Assembly (NCBI GenBank): GCA_024500155.1
Contig: CM044869.1
Span: 29,944,501 to 30,008,500, forward strand
Length of the DNA stretch: 64,000 nucleotides
Direction: 5' to 3'
Origin: Chenopodium formosanum
Taxonomy: Eukaryota; Streptophyta; Magnoliopsida; Caryophyllales; Amaranthaceae
Shown: in pieces, positions 63,301-64,000 of the stretch
Numbering within the stretch: the stretch's first letter is position 1
Layout of the letters: the number at the start of each line of letters is the position of its first letter
Position numbers and translations under genes: made by a program
The notes under the pieces: generated by a model
Told to the model about the DNA's origin: nothing
Seen by the model: the letters and a program-made list of their open reading frames with translations, nothing else
The model's database searches: none

Positions 63301-64000
63301 TTGATTCAAATAAATTCAAACAAATTCAAACAAAGGTTTTTGAGTTATTTGAAAGTCAAATGCATTCAACAAAGCTATTTGAATCAAATAAAAGTCAAAC
63401 ACATTCAAACAAAGCATTTTGAAGCAAATGAAAGTCAAACACATTCAAACAAAGCTTTTTGAAGCAAATGGAAGTTAAATGCATTCAACAAAGTTATTTG
63501 AATCAAATGAATGTCAAACACATTCAAACAATGCTTTTTAAAGCACATGATAGTCAAATGCATTCAACAAAGCTATATGAATCAAATGAAAGTCCAACAC
63601 ATTCAAACAAAGGTTTTTGAAGCAAATGAAAGTCAAATGCATTCAACAAAGCTATTTGAATCAAATGAATGTTAAAGAAATTCAACAAAGCTATTTGAAT
63701 CAAATGAAAGTCAAACACATTCAAACAAAGCTTTTTGACTCTAATGAAAGTCAAATGCATTCAACGAAGCTATTTGAATCGAATGAAAGTCAAACACATG
63801 CAAACAAAGCTTTTTAACGCAAATGAAAGTTAAATACATTCAAACAAAGCTTTTTGAAACAAATGAAAATCAAATAAATTCAACTAAGGTATTTGACTTA
63901 AATGAAAGTCAAACACATTCAAACAAAGCTTTTTGACTCTAATGAAAGTCAAATGCATTCAAGAAAGCCATTTGAATCAAATGAAAGTCAAACACATTCA
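57347..64000 (+). repeat. Diverged mosaic satellite, right end of window
   Basis: Mixed monomers with frequent CTCTAATG and A' forms. CAACAGAGCTATTTGAATC occurs at 59312, 59697 and 62066, giving offsets of 385 and 2369 bp. The segment 63460-63690 matches 55825-56055 (CTAAAGCACATGA against TTAAAGCACATGA, offset 7633 bp). CAACGAAGC with CACATGCAAAC at 63762 matches 57711. The array continues past the window end. Confidence 0.85.
59511..59570 (+). repeat. 30 bp sub-monomer tandem duplication
   Basis: 59511-59540 and 59541-59570 are the same 30 bp (TTTTTAAACC then AAATGAAATTCAA) except for one base, ACAAATA against ACAAAGA. One CACATTCAAAC block is missing between them, so the step is about one A-run shorter than a monomer. 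Confidence 0.92.

Larger units (their letters stand above)
1..64000 (+). repeat. Satellite DNA array, 39-40 bp monomer, ~79 bp dimer
   Basis: The entire window is head-to-tail copies of one monomer in one orientation. Type A monomers (40 bp) read CAAATGAAAGTC, CACATTCAAAC, AAAGCTTTTTGAA. Type B monomers (39 bp) read CAAATGAAAGTC, ATGCATTCAAC, AAAGCTATTTGAA. They mostly alternate; 49903-49981 is a clean dimer. Type A' carries GAATTC and ends GGTTTTTAAA. HindIII (AAGCTT), NsiI (ATGCAT) and EcoRI (GAATTC) sites therefore recur in types A, B and A' respectively. Counting the consensus dimer gives A37 T19 C13 G10. No unique sequence, transposon or gene interrupts it. A centromeric or other heterochromatic location is inferred, not shown. 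The satellite family is not one I recognise. Confidence 0.97.

Noticed and set aside
1..64000. CRISPR array, because of regular ~39-40 bp spacing
   Set aside because: There are no unique spacers: the whole period is repeat. Tracts are far too long and show higher-order repeats typical of eukaryotic satellite.
1..64000. CENP-B box
   Set aside because: The canonical box needs TTCG and CGGG elements. The consensus has no CpG and I saw no CGGG. Occasional TTCG, such as CATTCGAAC, lacks the rest.
1..64000. Telomere repeats, tRNA or rRNA genes, transposon ends
   Set aside because: No TTAGGG/TTTAGGG-type tandem runs, no GC-containing structured RNA sequence, and no terminal inverted repeats, target duplications or reverse-transcriptase-like translation were seen.
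1..64000. AATAAA polyadenylation signals
   Set aside because: AATAAA arises in many monomers by one change (CAATAAAGC, GAATAAAATG). It is scattered with the repeat and not attached to any gene.

Overview
The whole 64 kb window is one tandem satellite DNA array. I find no gene, RNA gene, transposable element or unique sequence. The building block is a monomer of 39-40 bp (mean spacing about 39.3 bp). It comes in two main forms that mostly alternate to give a dimer of about 79 bp. Type A carries CACATTCAAAC followed by AAAGCTTTTTGAA. Type B carries ATGCATTCAAC followed by AAAGCTATTTGAA. A textbook dimer lies at 49903-49981. A third form (A') replaces TGAAAGTC with TGAATTC and ends in AAAGGTTTTTAAA. 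Every monomer I read has the same orientation. The consensus dimer has A37 T19 C13 G10, which is about 29% GC with strong A over T asymmetry and no CpG.

The source is a eukaryotic chromosome, most plausibly a centromeric, pericentromeric or other heterochromatic block. This is inferred from the size, uniformity and higher-order structure. Nothing here identifies the species, and I do not recognise the satellite family.

Layout: 1-7959 diverged dimers with small local duplications. 7960-18366 higher-order repeat 1 (HOR1), a unit of 825 bp (21 monomers) with 745, 667, 431 and 984 bp variants that differ by whole dimers. 18367-22069 diverged, with pieces duplicated from the end of HOR1. 22070-23700 short 157 and 473 bp repeats carrying a distinctive cassette. 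23701-27949 diverged with a 671 bp duplication. 27940-29750 a 945 bp tandem duplication. 29754-31250 a segment copied again about 18.1 kb to the right. 32020-45090 HOR3, a unit of about 4.0 kb present in two full copies, one copy with a 432 bp deletion and one scrambled partial copy. 45091-48557 and 53730-55825 a segmental duplication about 7.4-7.8 kb apart. 48558-51591 HOR4 (748 and 1538 bp steps). 51900-52640 a HOR3-like fragment containing a patch of HOR1 sequence. 52940-57346 a 3756 bp offset duplication. 57347-64000 diverged mosaic.

Many short open frames exist, but they are by-products of the repeat. The dimer is not a multiple of three, the frames end at recurring stops, and lengths come in 13-codon steps. 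The window is a record of amplification, unequal exchange and patchwork conversion in a satellite, not a gene system. The most interesting signals are the dimer-quantised unit lengths, the near-identical 4 kb units, the HOR1 patch inside a HOR3-like fragment, and the chain of short dyads with A-runs spaced about one helical turn apart.
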